From positions 1 through 59,494 of the forward strand of contig URSF01000011.1 in the NCBI GenBank assembly GCA_900550445.1: a stretch of 59,494 bases of DNA. Direction: 5' to 3'. The position numbers were made by a program, and so were the translations under genes. This DNA is from an uncultured Rhodospirillaceae bacterium (lineage in GTDB: Bacteria > Pseudomonadota > Alphaproteobacteria > CAAGCB01 > CAG-977). Every line of letters begins with the position of its first letter. The stretch's first letter is position 1. The notes beneath the pieces are model-generated. The model had not been told where the DNA came from, searched no databases, and saw only the letters and a list, made by a program, of their open reading frames with translations. This document shows positions 7,154 to 17,332 of the stretch, piece by piece.

Positions 7154-7650
7154 CGCTTTTTGCCGCCGTATCCGCAAACGGATTGATCACGGACGAGAAA
7201 GGAAACGGCGATTTTTCCAGCCCCGAAGACAAAACGCATTTGCGTTCCTATTTAAACGGCAAATCGTGCGACTGCTTTATCTGCGGGCGCAAAACGGCTG
7301 AAGAATTTCAAGACAAGCTGATTTCAAAACCGTTGTTGATCCTGACACGTCAGAAAAAAGAAAACACGGCCAACAGAATTTATTTTTCAACGCTGGAAGA
7401 ACTGGATCATATTTTAAAGGCTAAAAACCTGTCCGCTCCGACTCTTTTGGGGGGTGCTGAAACATATTCGTTTTTTTTGGAAAACAGATATGTCGACCGG
7501 ATCGTGCTGACGACGGAAAATATTCGGTTTAACGCCGGTAAAAGCTTAGATTTGCAGCGCTTTAAAAACGAGTTTTTTTTAAAAAAAAGAAGCCGCCTGT
7601 CCGAAAAAACAACCGTTTCCTTTTATCAAAGAAAAAAGCCCCGCGAATAA
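7144..7650 (+). CDS. RibD C-terminal/dihydrofolate reductase-like protein
   Basis: 168 aa. It starts MQITLFAAVSANGLIT, the first strand and loop of the RibD_C/DHFR fold. CFICGRKTAEEF matches the usual 'vmGrkTye' turn, and LLGGAETYSFFLENRYVDRIVLT matches the 'GG..l...ll..glvDel.l' end of the NADPH site. It is shorter than RibD and lacks the deaminase domain. It is translationally coupled to the CofE-like gene. The substrate is unknown. It may be a pterin/flavin-type reductase. Sequence is fairly diverged and A-rich compared with its neighbours. Confidence 0.65.
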   Translation: MQITLFAAVSANGLITDEKGNGDFSSPEDKTHLRSYLNGKSCDCFICGRKTAEEFQDKLISKPLLILTRQKKENTANRIYFSTLEELDHILKAKNLSAPTLLGGAETYSFFLENRYVDRIVLTTENIRFNAGKSLDLQRFKNEFFLKKRSRLSEKTTVSFYQRKKPRE

Positions 7651-7663
7651 CTCCGGGGCTTTT
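7634..7663. terminator. bidirectional terminator between RibD-like gene and autotransporter
   Basis: AAAAGCCCCG (7634-7643) pairs with CGGGGCTTTT (7654-7663), overlapping the stop codon of the RibD-like gene and lying just past the autotransporter stop at 7666. T-runs exist on both strands. Confidence 0.8.
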
Positions 7664-7665
7664 CT

Positions 7666-10600
7666 TTAAAATGAATACCTGAATACGGCCGTCAGCGTAT
7701 GCGACATATAATCCGGCCGCCATTCCAGATTGTATCCCGCGGAAACGTCTACATGTTCGCCCCACAGATAAGCGATCGAAGCGCCCAGTTCAATTCCCAG
7801 CGGATCAAAATCGTCGCCTTTGACCGTATACATACTGCCGTTGGGCAGATTGACAACGGCGTCTTCGCCCGAAGCCGTCAGATCATACGTTAAAGCTCCC
7901 GAAAACTCGCTGTGCCACAGCGAATCATTTGTCTGCGCAAAGTCACGGTTAAAGCGACCTTCGGCAACCAAAGTCATAACATTTGTCGAAATACCGGAAA
8001 TATCCTGTCCGATTTCGTCTTTGTGCGCGTCACGGTCAGCCGTAACATAGCGCAGCCCGACGGCCGGCGTCCAGGTCTTCAGATCTTTTCCGAACATGAC
8101 CGAAGCTCCGAAAGACGATCCGTCATATTTATCCGAAACGGTCATACCGGACAAATCTTTGGATTCCTCATAGCTCATGGACGTCGTGTTCAAAACAGTG
8201 CTGACAAACCAGTCGGACGGTTTGTACATACCGTACAGGAAGAAAGAATCTCCCGTCACGTCGGTGGAACGCTGTAAAGTATCCAATGTCGTCGTTGTCG
8301 ACGCGTACCCCAGCCCGACGGCGAAAACGTCAAACAGCTGCATGTCCGCGCCGAAAGCAAAACCGTTCGTATCGCCTGAAAATCCGTCCGGCTTGTTTGT
8401 CGATAAATAATCCGCGGTATTATAGAACGCCTGCGCCCATAAACCGAAATTCCGGGGCTGTGAATAAGTTGTTTTTCTCTTTGCCCATCTTTTGCGTTCA
8501 GACGTCATTTCAACGGCTTCCGGACTGCCGGGTTCAACACGGCGGCGGTAAGCCGGACGCGGCCTTGTCACCGGCTGATCGTCCTGATCATAATATCCCG
8601 CACGGCGGTAATAATCGTCGGAACGCATAAAACGGGAACGATACGGCGATCCGCCCGAACGACCGTACATTTTCTGGATTTCCCGGTATGTTCTGGACGA
8701 ACTGCCCATAGACCCCATCAGACCGTTCAAACGCGCGGACAACGTGTTTGAGATTTTAGACTGCAAAGCAATCGGCTGGCGCGTCATCGCGCCGGTAACG
8801 TCCGGAGCAACGGCTGTCAGCGCATTTAAATAAGGTCGCGATCCTCCTTTTTTCTGCGATAAAGCGTCCAGATGTTCCGCCACATCGAAAATTTTAGTGC
8901 CGTATTCAAACAATTCGCCGTCCAAAAAAGCTTCCGCCGTATTGATCTGGTTTTGATTACCGGCTTCTTCTTCAGCCACCTGCCCGCCGGTAGACGTCTG
9001 ACCCAGACGATAACAAATTCCGGAACCGCCGGAACAGGTTTCTTCCGTCAGCGAATAACGGTTGTTTTCAAAAACAAATTTCTGAGATCCGGTAACATTA
9101 CCGTCAACCAGTTGAAAGACAGATCCTGCCTCTGCCGTTTGCAGCCCGTAATCAATCGTCAGATCCAGCTTGACATTATTGCGGATATTCAGCGTTCCGC
9201 CGTTAAAGACCAGCTTGCCGTATCCGGTGGAATTAACATTCCCCTGTTCGTCGGTCGCTTCTCTGGAAATACGCATAACGAAATTTGAATTATCGTTAAA
9301 AGCAAAATCTCCGGTATTAAAAGTCAGCGTATTGACGTCAATATCCAGAACTCCGCCGGTACCGACGCTGCCGTTTGTCAACGTTGCATTCTTTTTAAAT
9401 TGAGCGGATCCGGAACCGACGACCAAAGCCCCCAGTTCCGCCGTATTGTTAAAACGCACGGATCCGGTTGATGAAATCGTCAACGATTCAATAATATTCG
9501 CCGTCTGATTGAATTCCGCCCTGCCGTCCGCGATCAAAACATTATCGATAACGGCCTGACGTTCAAACGCGGCGGTTGCCGAATTTAAGATCAGCGATGT
9601 AAAATCCGTATCCGATAAAAATCTCAAAGAACCGCTGCCGGCGCTGATTATCCCTTGGAATCCCAGCGCGTCTTCAAAAGTCGCCCCGGCCTGGCCTTCC
9701 AACTGCAAACGAGCCGTTTCAGCCCCGGTCAGCTTGCCGATCCCCGAAAAATCGGAACCGACGGTTACCGTTATTCCGTTTGAAATATTGATCGTACCGT
9801 TGACCGAAGAATATTTTAAAGATCCGACATAAGAATTGCCGACAAAATCCAACACACCCGTTCCGATCGTCGCACTGGCTAATTCTTGATCGCCTGTGGA
9901 AAATGCGATATTTCCCGATCCGGCGACAAAAGAACCGTTTCCATACACATACCCGATCGTTCCGTTTTGCGTCATATCGGTCACATTCATCGTCATGCCG
10001 GTATTCAACCTGACCCAGCCGCCATTATTAAAAGCCAGCGTTCCGATATTGATATTATTATAAAAATCCGCCGTCCCTCCGGAAACCTTCAATGTGCCCA
10101 GATTATCAATCGGAGCTTTAAATGACGATCCGTTTCCGTTCAGATTCAGCGTACCGTTTCCGGTAATTTTATTTGTTCCTTCGGTTATAATTGAACCGAC
10201 CGTTAACGTTTTTCCGTCAGCGATATCCAGAACCCCGCCGTTGCCGTTGGCAAAATCTATTGCACCGATTTGCGCGTTTGTCTGAATATACGCCGTTCCC
10301 GTTCCGATTCTGATTCGCCCGTCAAAGGCCGTATTCATAGCAAAAATTCCGGAAGAATTCCCACCCAAATACAAAGTTCCCGTACCGGATAAAACATCAT
10401 TGGCTTTAACGGTGATATTGTTTGTAACGGTTAAAATTACCCCTTCATTAATGCCCAAAGCGCCGCCGGTTTGATCAAACGTAACTGTCGGCAGCGTTGT
10501 AGCAGCAGTAATATTCAATGTTCCGTTGACGATTGCCTGACCGGCCGAACCGCCGTTAAAGTTCAACGTCGCGCCGTCTGACACGGTAATACTGCCACTG

Positions 10601-13600
10601 ATATTCGACGCATTTTCTGTTGTTGCCGCACCTCCCGATACCAGCAGATGATTTAAATTATCCAAAACGCCTTTAACCGCTACGGTTCCTGATAAATTCA
10701 ACGTTCCGTCCCCGGTAATGACGGAAGAAGCATCGCTGCCCAGATTACCGCTGACGGTCAGGATCGCGCCGTCTCCGATAACCAGTTGCGAATTATCCGA
10801 CAAAGTCAACCCGTTGCCTCCGTTGCCGACCTGTGTTGACGTATTGATATACGCCGTTGCTCCGTTTTGAATCGTTAAATTAGCCAAATTTTTCAAATCG
10901 GAATCAAACGACCCTGAAGCTCCGGTTCCAGACAGAATCAATTCTGTTCCTTTGATGCTGTTGCCCGAATCAACCGTAATGTTTCCGGTTACAGTCGTAT
11001 CGCCTGATAAATTCAACGTCCCGTCCGCAGCGGAATTGAATAAAACATTGCCCAGATTTGCCCCGGCGACAGTAACGGTTCCCGATCCGATTTTTAAATT
11101 TGCCAAAGACTGATTGGAGCCGTTTTTAAACGTTCCGTTTTGCAAAAACAACATTCCCGTTCCGGAAACCGTCGTATTTTCATTACCGAAACTATTGCCG
11201 ACGGCCAACGTTCCGTTGTTGACAATGACATTTGCACCGCCAGAATTTACAATAAAGTTATTGATTTGCGATTCACCGGCGTAATTAAACGTAATCGTGC
11301 CATTCGCAGCGCCGAAATCCAAAGTCCCCAAACTAACCTGACCGCCGAAAACGGACCCGTCCCCGTTAACCAGTTTCAAAGTACCTTCACCCCGGACGAT
11401 ATTTCCGGCGTTTGTTGTAATACGGCAATTATCCTCTCTTGTACAGACAGGAGTGGAGGAGCCGGGGGAAGAAGATGGATCATCTTGCAATGACAGAATC
11501 GCTCCGGAATTAATCTGCAGCGTTCCGCCCTGAGTCGAACTGAATTTAACACTTCCCAAAGGAGTATCCGCCGTAATGGTCGCGGTTCCCGTGCCGATTT
11601 TCAAACCGCCCAGATAACCGACGTTCCCCTGCGTTCCTCCACCGAAACTCATATTGGTATCGTTCAGCAATTCCAAAGTTCCTTTACCGGAAATCGAATT
11701 GCCTTCGCCGGAAATACCGGCGTCTTCACCGGGGTTTTGCTTTAAGGCTAAGGTGACGTCTTCATTTACCAGCTCCACTGTTCCGTGATCCAGTATCAAA
11801 GAATCCAAAGTCAGCGTACCGTTTTTCAAATCAACCATTCCATTAATAACCTGCATCGTGCCGATTGAATCTTCGCTGCCCGTCTGATTTGTAAATTCCG
11901 CCGTACCGCCGTTTATTTCCAGATTTGCCAGATTTTGAATTCTGCCGGAAAAGCTTCCCGTCTGTGTTACTTTTACCGTTCCTGTCCCGGTCAGAGTAGC
12001 CCATTCGTCTTTTGAACCGTTTGTCGTCAAATTTTGAACACTCAATACGCCGTCAGCTGTAATGGTCGATCCGACCGTTGCCGTCAGCTTTTTGTTAACG
12101 ATCATTTCGGCGCCGGCGTTTACCGTCAAACTTCCCGCACTGGCCGTTCTGTCGCCGAAAATCACTTCGTTAACTGTTAATTTCCCGCTTTTAACCGTTG
12201 CGGTTCCTTTGGTCATGCTTAATGTATCAAAAGAAACATTTGCAGAGCTAAATTCGGCAAAGGCGCCGTTTTCAACATTAACTGTCAATCCGCTGCTGCT
12301 GAAAACGTCATTTGTTCCCGCTTTGTCGGCAAACGTCAAAGTCATACCGTCTTTGATCGTCACCATACCGGTCGTAGCGTCTTCGACAATCTTAGGATCG
12401 GTTATGATCTTTGACGTATTCCATATTGTTGTTGAATCCGTCAATGTCAACGGCTTTAAATTTGTCAGAAAAACAACTTTCCCGTTATCAAAATTTAATG
12501 TTTTAACAACCAATTCTTCTTTTAAATTCAGAGTTGAATTTCCTAAATTAACGGTATCGACGACCAATCTGGAATTTATGTTGATTGTACCGATTGCTTT
12601 GCCGATACTTCCTGACGCGCCGTTTAAAACAGATAAAGACAATTCGTCCGTATCATTTCCGACAAGGAAAGTAACGGATCCGCGACCCACGGAAATTGTT
12701 CCGAATTTCGTCAATGTTCCGATGGTTGCCTTGGCCTCTTCTGATAATTTCAGCTCGCCGCTGCCGGATAAATTCCCGTTCATCGTGATGTCATTGGTAA
12801 TGGACAGAACGCCCGTAATAACCAAAGAAAGGTTACTGCCGTCCTGTTTAAAGGTATTCAGCGTCACCGGCGCATTAATGTTTAATGTGCCGTCTGTTTG
12901 CTGTAATGTCCCTTCTGTCCAGTTTATTGCCGAGTTAATAGAAAAACTACTGGTAAATTCTAAATTTAATGTTCCCAGGCCCTGGATCGAAAAAGTTGAC
13001 ATCGCATTTGACAAGGCCCCGGATGTACCGGCTAACGTTAATGTTTTGTTTTCTTTGATATCAAATTGTCCGCCGATAATATTAACCTCATTACCTTTCG
13101 ATCCTTGAACCAGAGTATTTCCCGACACGTTCCATTTACCGCCGGAAATGTTGATATCACCCGTGTTATTATCATACATCATGATTTGGGAATTATTTTT
13201 GGTAAAATTAAGCTGACCGCCGGAGATATTTATATTTCCCGATGAAAGGATTTCATATTGCTTAGAATTGCCTTCTTTATCCTTCGTCCAAAAATATGCT
13301 TCAGAGCTCCCCTTTCGAATATCAATTTTTCCCGTCAGGATTCCGCCGCTGATAGCAATATCCCCCCTGACAGCATCTTTTGTTAGTGTTTCACCATTAA
13401 TTCTAACCCAGTCAGTATCAGATAAAGACGGCACATAAGCTGAATAATCCCATATGACACCGCCCTGAAAATCAATCGTCGGCGGATTAAGAGGGTCTTC
13501 TTGGCTGATTAATATACCGCCTGCCCGATTTTGAAAAATACCATTTGGAAGTGCTTTCTTCCCCGGCGAGGAATATGTCTCATCCGGAATATCAGCAGCA

Positions 13601-14577
13601 TTATTATCCGTGCTTGTCCATGTGCCGCCATACAGCGTATATGTCCGGTTATCGGTAATCCCGTTCGAAAATACGCCGCCGAGATCCGATATATATGTTT
13701 TATTTCGGATACCGATATTGGCAGCGTTTTTTATATTCAAAGCGCCGTGCATTTCAAAACCACTGCCGAATGTAATACTGCCGCCTGTCAAAACATTCAG
13801 CGAAGAAAGATATACCGGACCGTTGAACACGCCCGAACCGGATACGTTTACTGTTCCATATTGCGAAGTGGCAGAATTAATATTATATGCCGTTATGTTT
13901 TCAACGTTTAGCGTGCCCCCGCTTGCTACCTGAAGCTTATTATTTGCTGACTGCGCCATATAACTGTCGATAGAAACTTCTCCCCCGTTTCCTTTGACGG
14001 ACAACACACCTCCGTCAGCCGAAGCATATTTAACAGTGCCAAGGTTGACATCATTTCCATCATATGAAAGATTTACCGTACCGGATCCGACAGTCAAACC
14101 GGCCAGCTTATTTCCACCGGTGGAATCAATCCAGCCGCTGTCTAACTGCAAAGTGCCTGTGCCATAAATTTTGGCAGTCCCAGAACTTACGGAAGAAACA
14201 TACAAATCACCGTTATTAATAACTAATGTACCGCCATTCAAACTAACAGTATCAACTTTCGACTCAGCGCCGGAAAAAACCGCAGTTCCGCTGTTCGTCA
14301 AGTTCAATCCGGATAAATATACGTCTCCCGTCAGATTGCTGCTTTCCGTTCCGGTAATACTTAATGTGCCCGTCTGGTTTGAACTTGAATTGATATTTTT
14401 TGCCGTTATTGATTTGACGGAAACCGTTCCCGTAACCGTACAATCCGCCCCGTTCGTGCCGTCGGAACAAACATCGGCCGCGACAGGCGGCACATCTGAA
14501 AAAAGAATGGCGGCCGTCAATGCCGTAGACAATAAAAGCTTGTTTTTATAATCGCTTATTTTTTTGATCGCACGCAT
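7666..14577 (-). CDS. giant autotransporter (type V secretion) with beta-helix passenger
   Basis: 2303 aa. Long signal peptide (residues 1-34, KLLLSTALTAAILFS then AA|DVCSDG). The passenger (about 35-1940) is built from dozens of short imperfect Gly/Asn/Thr-rich repeats of the form 'GTLNLSG..GSVTV...', the pattern of a right-handed beta-helix. It carries few Cys, mostly near its ends. An Arg/Tyr-rich linker (about 1960-2035, with RRAGYYDQDDQPV) precedes the beta-barrel (about 2040-2303, FGLWAQAFYN to YRYSF-type ending with terminal Phe). The barrel inserts in the outer membrane and exports the passenger, which probably acts in adhesion. It has its own RBS (AAAAGG). The start at 14577 gives a complete signal. 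I cannot assign a ligand. Confidence 0.92.
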   Translation of the reverse strand: MRAIKKISDYKNKLLLSTALTAAILFSDVPPVAADVCSDGTNGADCTVTGTVSVKSITAKNINSSSNQTGTLSITGTESSNLTGDVYLSGLNLTNSGTAVFSGAESKVDTVSLNGGTLVINNGDLYVSSVSSGTAKIYGTGTLQLDSGWIDSTGGNKLAGLTVGSGTVNLSYDGNDVNLGTVKYASADGGVLSVKGNGGEVSIDSYMAQSANNKLQVASGGTLNVENITAYNINSATSQYGTVNVSGSGVFNGPVYLSSLNVLTGGSITFGSGFEMHGALNIKNAANIGIRNKTYISDLGGVFSNGITDNRTYTLYGGTWTSTDNNAADIPDETYSSPGKKALPNGIFQNRAGGILISQEDPLNPPTIDFQGGVIWDYSAYVPSLSDTDWVRINGETLTKDAVRGDIAISGGILTGKIDIRKGSSEAYFWTKDKEGNSKQYEILSSGNINISGGQLNFTKNNSQIMMYDNNTGDINISGGKWNVSGNTLVQGSKGNEVNIIGGQFDIKENKTLTLAGTSGALSNAMSTFSIQGLGTLNLEFTSSFSINSAINWTEGTLQQTDGTLNINAPVTLNTFKQDGSNLSLVITGVLSITNDITMNGNLSGSGELKLSEEAKATIGTLTKFGTISVGRGSVTFLVGNDTDELSLSVLNGASGSIGKAIGTININSRLVVDTVNLGNSTLNLKEELVVKTLNFDNGKVVFLTNLKPLTLTDSTTIWNTSKIITDPKIVEDATTGMVTIKDGMTLTFADKAGTNDVFSSSGLTVNVENGAFAEFSSANVSFDTLSMTKGTATVKSGKLTVNEVIFGDRTASAGSLTVNAGAEMIVNKKLTATVGSTITADGVLSVQNLTTNGSKDEWATLTGTGTVKVTQTGSFSGRIQNLANLEINGGTAEFTNQTGSEDSIGTMQVINGMVDLKNGTLTLDSLILDHGTVELVNEDVTLALKQNPGEDAGISGEGNSISGKGTLELLNDTNMSFGGGTQGNVGYLGGLKIGTGTATITADTPLGSVKFSSTQGGTLQINSGAILSLQDDPSSSPGSSTPVCTREDNCRITTNAGNIVRGEGTLKLVNGDGSVFGGQVSLGTLDFGAANGTITFNYAGESQINNFIVNSGGANVIVNNGTLAVGNSFGNENTTVSGTGMLFLQNGTFKNGSNQSLANLKIGSGTVTVAGANLGNVLFNSAADGTLNLSGDTTVTGNITVDSGNSIKGTELILSGTGASGSFDSDLKNLANLTIQNGATAYINTSTQVGNGGNGLTLSDNSQLVIGDGAILTVSGNLGSDASSVITGDGTLNLSGTVAVKGVLDNLNHLLVSGGAATTENASNISGSITVSDGATLNFNGGSAGQAIVNGTLNITAATTLPTVTFDQTGGALGINEGVILTVTNNITVKANDVLSGTGTLYLGGNSSGIFAMNTAFDGRIRIGTGTAYIQTNAQIGAIDFANGNGGVLDIADGKTLTVGSIITEGTNKITGNGTLNLNGNGSSFKAPIDNLGTLKVSGGTADFYNNINIGTLAFNNGGWVRLNTGMTMNVTDMTQNGTIGYVYGNGSFVAGSGNIAFSTGDQELASATIGTGVLDFVGNSYVGSLKYSSVNGTINISNGITVTVGSDFSGIGKLTGAETARLQLEGQAGATFEDALGFQGIISAGSGSLRFLSDTDFTSLILNSATAAFERQAVIDNVLIADGRAEFNQTANIIESLTISSTGSVRFNNTAELGALVVGSGSAQFKKNATLTNGSVGTGGVLDIDVNTLTFNTGDFAFNDNSNFVMRISREATDEQGNVNSTGYGKLVFNGGTLNIRNNVKLDLTIDYGLQTAEAGSVFQLVDGNVTGSQKFVFENNRYSLTEETCSGGSGICYRLGQTSTGGQVAEEEAGNQNQINTAEAFLDGELFEYGTKIFDVAEHLDALSQKKGGSRPYLNALTAVAPDVTGAMTRQPIALQSKISNTLSARLNGLMGSMGSSSRTYREIQKMYGRSGGSPYRSRFMRSDDYYRRAGYYDQDDQPVTRPRPAYRRRVEPGSPEAVEMTSERKRWAKRKTTYSQPRNFGLWAQAFYNTADYLSTNKPDGFSGDTNGFAFGADMQLFDVFAVGLGYASTTTTLDTLQRSTDVTGDSFFLYGMYKPSDWFVSTVLNTTSMSYEESKDLSGMTVSDKYDGSSFGASVMFGKDLKTWTPAVGLRYVTADRDAHKDEIGQDISGISTNVMTLVAEGRFNRDFAQTNDSLWHSEFSGALTYDLTASGEDAVVNLPNGSMYTVKGDDFDPLGIELGASIAYLWGEHVDVSAGYNLEWRPDYMSHTLTAVFRYSF

Positions 14578-14614
14578 AACTGTTTACCTTTTTTCAGACG
14601 TATACAGTTTGCAT

Positions 14615-14643
14615 TTTATAAAAAAAATATTAAGGGAAAGTAA
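14615..14643 (-). promoter_or_regulatory. possible promoter of the autotransporter gene
   Basis: On the minus strand TTACTT (14643-14638), 17 bases, TATAAA (14620-14615), in an AT-rich stretch, about 38 bases before the ATG. The -35 is poor, so this is a weak prediction. The gene could also be read from the tlyA side. Confidence 0.3.
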
Positions 14644-14659
14644 CGATTTTCAGCCTTTT

Positions 14660-15403
14660 TTATTCGGCGGCATAATCTGCGGCAATCAAAAACTCGATAT
14701 TTCCTTCCGGGCCTTTGACCGGGCTTTGGCAGATTCCCTTAACCGTCCAGCCGGGTAAAGATTCCAGCCATTCCCGGACATGTCCGCACACACCGCGATG
14801 CAAAGCCGGATCGCGCACGACGCCGTTTTCGCCGACCTGATACTTTTCCACTTCAAACTGCGGTTTGATCAGCGCGATTAAATGCGCTCCGCTTTTTTTG
14901 GCAAAAGTCAACGGCACGGGCAAAACGTTTTCCAGCCGGATAAAGCTGGCGTCGCATACGATTAAATCCACAGGATCAGGAATCTGTTCCGCGGTTAAAT
15001 AACGCGCGTTCGTTCTTTCCAGCACGACGACGCGTTCATCAACACGCAGCTTTTGCGCCAGTTGGCCGTAACCGACGTCAACGGCGTATACTCTGGCGGC
15101 GCCGCGGAACAACAGCACGTCCGTAAATCCCCCCGTCGAACACCCGACGTCCAGACACACAAATCCCGCCGGGTCAATCCCGGATTCGTCCAGCCCTTTT
15201 ATCAGTTTTAATCCCCCGCGCGACACCCACGGGAAATCTTTTCCTTTCACGCGCAGAATCGTTTCCGGTTTTAACATTTCCCCCGCTTTGTCAATCCGCC
15301 GGGTTCCTGCCAAAACAACGCCGGCCATAATCAAAGCCTGCGCTTTGGCGGCGTTTTCCGCCAGCCCTTGTTCCACCAAAAGAGAATCCGCCCGTTTTTT
15401 CAT
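14660..15403 (-). CDS. tlyA: TlyA family rRNA 2'-O-methyltransferase
   Basis: 247 aa. N-terminal S4-like RNA-binding domain (MKKRADSLLVEQGLAENAAKAQ, residues 1-60) joined to a Rossmann methyltransferase with SAM motif CLDVGCSTGGFTDVLL (about 82-97), the catalytic-type DLIVCDASFI segment and ALIKPQFE. In known members it methylates cytidines in 16S and 23S rRNA. Older literature calls it hemolysin A. It follows dxs by 3 bp, the usual alphaproteobacterial order (ispA-dxs-tlyA), so it belongs to that operon. Confidence 0.92.
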   Translation of the reverse strand: MKKRADSLLVEQGLAENAAKAQALIMAGVVLAGTRRIDKAGEMLKPETILRVKGKDFPWVSRGGLKLIKGLDESGIDPAGFVCLDVGCSTGGFTDVLLFRGAARVYAVDVGYGQLAQKLRVDERVVVLERTNARYLTAEQIPDPVDLIVCDASFIRLENVLPVPLTFAKKSGAHLIALIKPQFEVEKYQVGENGVVRDPALHRGVCGHVREWLESLPGWTVKGICQSPVKGPEGNIEFLIAADYAAE

Positions 15404-15406
15404 CGG

Positions 15407-17332
15407 TTATCCGACCATTGCCGCAACGGCGTTCGCAATCGAACGCGCGTTTAATCCCGCCAGTTCGTACTGGCGTTCCATTGTCGCTTGTTCGATAAAA
15501 GAATCCGGCATGGTTAAAAAACGCACCTTTGTTTTTTCCAACAGGCCGTTGTTTGCCAGCCAGGTCATAACCAAAGAACCGAAACCACCCTGCACGCCTT
15601 CTTCCACGACAGCCAGCGCCTGATGCCCTTCGGCCAGTTCGCGCAGCAAAGCTTCGTCAAACGGCTTGGCGAAACGCGCGTCCGCCACCGTTGCCGAAAT
15701 ACCTTCCAGCGCCAGCATATCCGCCGCGGTCAGGCAAGCTTCCAGCCGCGTTCCCAAGCTTAAAATCGCCACGCGGTTGCCTTCGCGCAAAATACGCCCT
15801 TTGCCGATTTTCAACGGTTCAAAGTTTTCCGGCATATCCGGCAAAACGCCTGCCCCGCGCGGATAACGCACCGCCGACGGCGTATCGTCAATACCCGCCA
15901 TTGTCACCAGCATTCTTTGCAGTTCCGCCTGATCCGACGGCGCCATAACAATCATGTTCGGGATCGGACACAGCATCGCCAAATCAAACGCGCCGTGATG
16001 CGTCGCACCGTCTTCGCCGACAAAACCCGCCCGGTCGATCGCAAAACGCACGGGCAATTTCTGCAAAGCGACGTCATGCAACACCTGATCATACGCCCTT
16101 TGCAAAAAGCTGGAATACAAAGCGACAAAAGGCTTTATCCCTTCACAGGCCAGCCCCGCGGCAAACGTAACGGCATGCTGTTCGGCGATACCGACGTCAA
16201 AAAAGCGGTCAGGATACTTTTCGGCAAACGCGTCTAATCCCGTTCCCGACGGCATGGCCGCCGTAATCGCCGCGATTTTCTGATCCTGACGCGCCAAAGA
16301 AACAATCGTATCGGAAAACACCTGCGTAAACGTCGGACGCGTACACTTTTTAGGTTGGAACTCCCCTGTTTCGACGTCAAAGCTTGTCACGCCGTGATAC
16401 TTGGACGGCCATTTTTCCGCCGGTTCATACCCTTTGCCTTTATGCGTCACGACATGCACCAGAATCGGGCAGTCTTCCGCTGCGTCGCGGATATTTGTCA
16501 AGATCGGGATCAACTGTTCAAAACTGTGTCCGTCAATCGGCCCGACGTAATAAAATCCCAATTCCTCGAACAAAGTCCCGCCGGTAACAAATCCTTTGGC
16601 ATGACGTTCCGCCTTCAAAGCGGTTTTTTTGACAAACTGCGGCAGACGCGAAGCCATATCCAGCGCAACCTGGCGCAAACTCATGTACGGTTTGGAAGAA
16701 ATCAGCTGCGACAAATGGTGGCTGAGCGCCCCGACGGGACGCGCGATCGACATGTCGTTGTCGTTCAAAATGACAATCAGCCGCGAATTTTTCGATCCGG
16801 CGTTATTCAAAGCCTCAAACGCCATGCCGGCGCTCATCGACCCGTCGCCGATCACGCTGATGACATTGTTTTTCCTGTACAGCAGATCCCGTCCCGCCGC
16901 CATGCCCGCCGCCGCGGAAATGGACGTCGAGCTGTGCCCCGCCCCGAACGGATCATATTCGCTTTCGGACCGTTTTGTAAAACCTGACAGACCGTTTGCC
17001 TGACGCAGCGCCGAAAAATGGTTTTTCCGCCCGGTAATCAGTTTATGGGCATAGCATTGATGCCCCACGTCCCAGATCAGCCTGTCCTGCGGCGTGTTAA
17101 ACACATAATGCAAAGCGATCGTTAATTCCACGACCCCCAAACTGGCGCCCAGATGCCCCCCTGTCGAAGACACGACATGAATGATTTCCTGTCTGATTTC
17201 TTCGGCCAGATACGGCAGGTCTTCCAGCGGCAGATCCCGCAGATCAGCCGGCGATTTAATCGAATCCAACAGCGGGAAATCAACCTTTTTCTTCGGTTGT
17301 CCGGCCCCCGCCGCCTTTTTCTTTTTACTCAT
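15407..17332 (-). CDS. dxs: 1-deoxy-D-xylulose-5-phosphate synthase
   Basis: 641 aa, full length. First enzyme of the MEP isoprenoid pathway; condenses pyruvate and glyceraldehyde 3-phosphate with thiamine diphosphate. ThDP motif GDGSMSAGMAFEALNNAG (about 154), catalytic-type His in SSTGGHLGASLGVVEL near the N-terminus, VGIAEQHAVTFAAG with the catalytic Glu (about 385), and a transketolase C domain. The N-terminus is Lys/Pro-rich. Its ATG overlaps the ispA stop (ATGA). Together with ispA and ispG in this window it shows the MEP route is used. Confidence 0.96.
   Translation of the reverse strand: MSKKKKAAGAGQPKKKVDFPLLDSIKSPADLRDLPLEDLPYLAEEIRQEIIHVVSSTGGHLGASLGVVELTIALHYVFNTPQDRLIWDVGHQCYAHKLITGRKNHFSALRQANGLSGFTKRSESEYDPFGAGHSSTSISAAAGMAAGRDLLYRKNNVISVIGDGSMSAGMAFEALNNAGSKNSRLIVILNDNDMSIARPVGALSHHLSQLISSKPYMSLRQVALDMASRLPQFVKKTALKAERHAKGFVTGGTLFEELGFYYVGPIDGHSFEQLIPILTNIRDAAEDCPILVHVVTHKGKGYEPAEKWPSKYHGVTSFDVETGEFQPKKCTRPTFTQVFSDTIVSLARQDQKIAAITAAMPSGTGLDAFAEKYPDRFFDVGIAEQHAVTFAAGLACEGIKPFVALYSSFLQRAYDQVLHDVALQKLPVRFAIDRAGFVGEDGATHHGAFDLAMLCPIPNMIVMAPSDQAELQRMLVTMAGIDDTPSAVRYPRGAGVLPDMPENFEPLKIGKGRILREGNRVAILSLGTRLEACLTAADMLALEGISATVADARFAKPFDEALLRELAEGHQALAVVEEGVQGGFGSLVMTWLANNGLLEKTKVRFLTMPDSFIEQATMERQYELAGLNARSIANAVAAMVG

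Noticed and set aside
12062..13108. A 348-codon open frame antisense to the autotransporter
   Set aside because: It is the mirror of the repetitive passenger's codon pattern, with no RBS, no signal, and a low-complexity composition.
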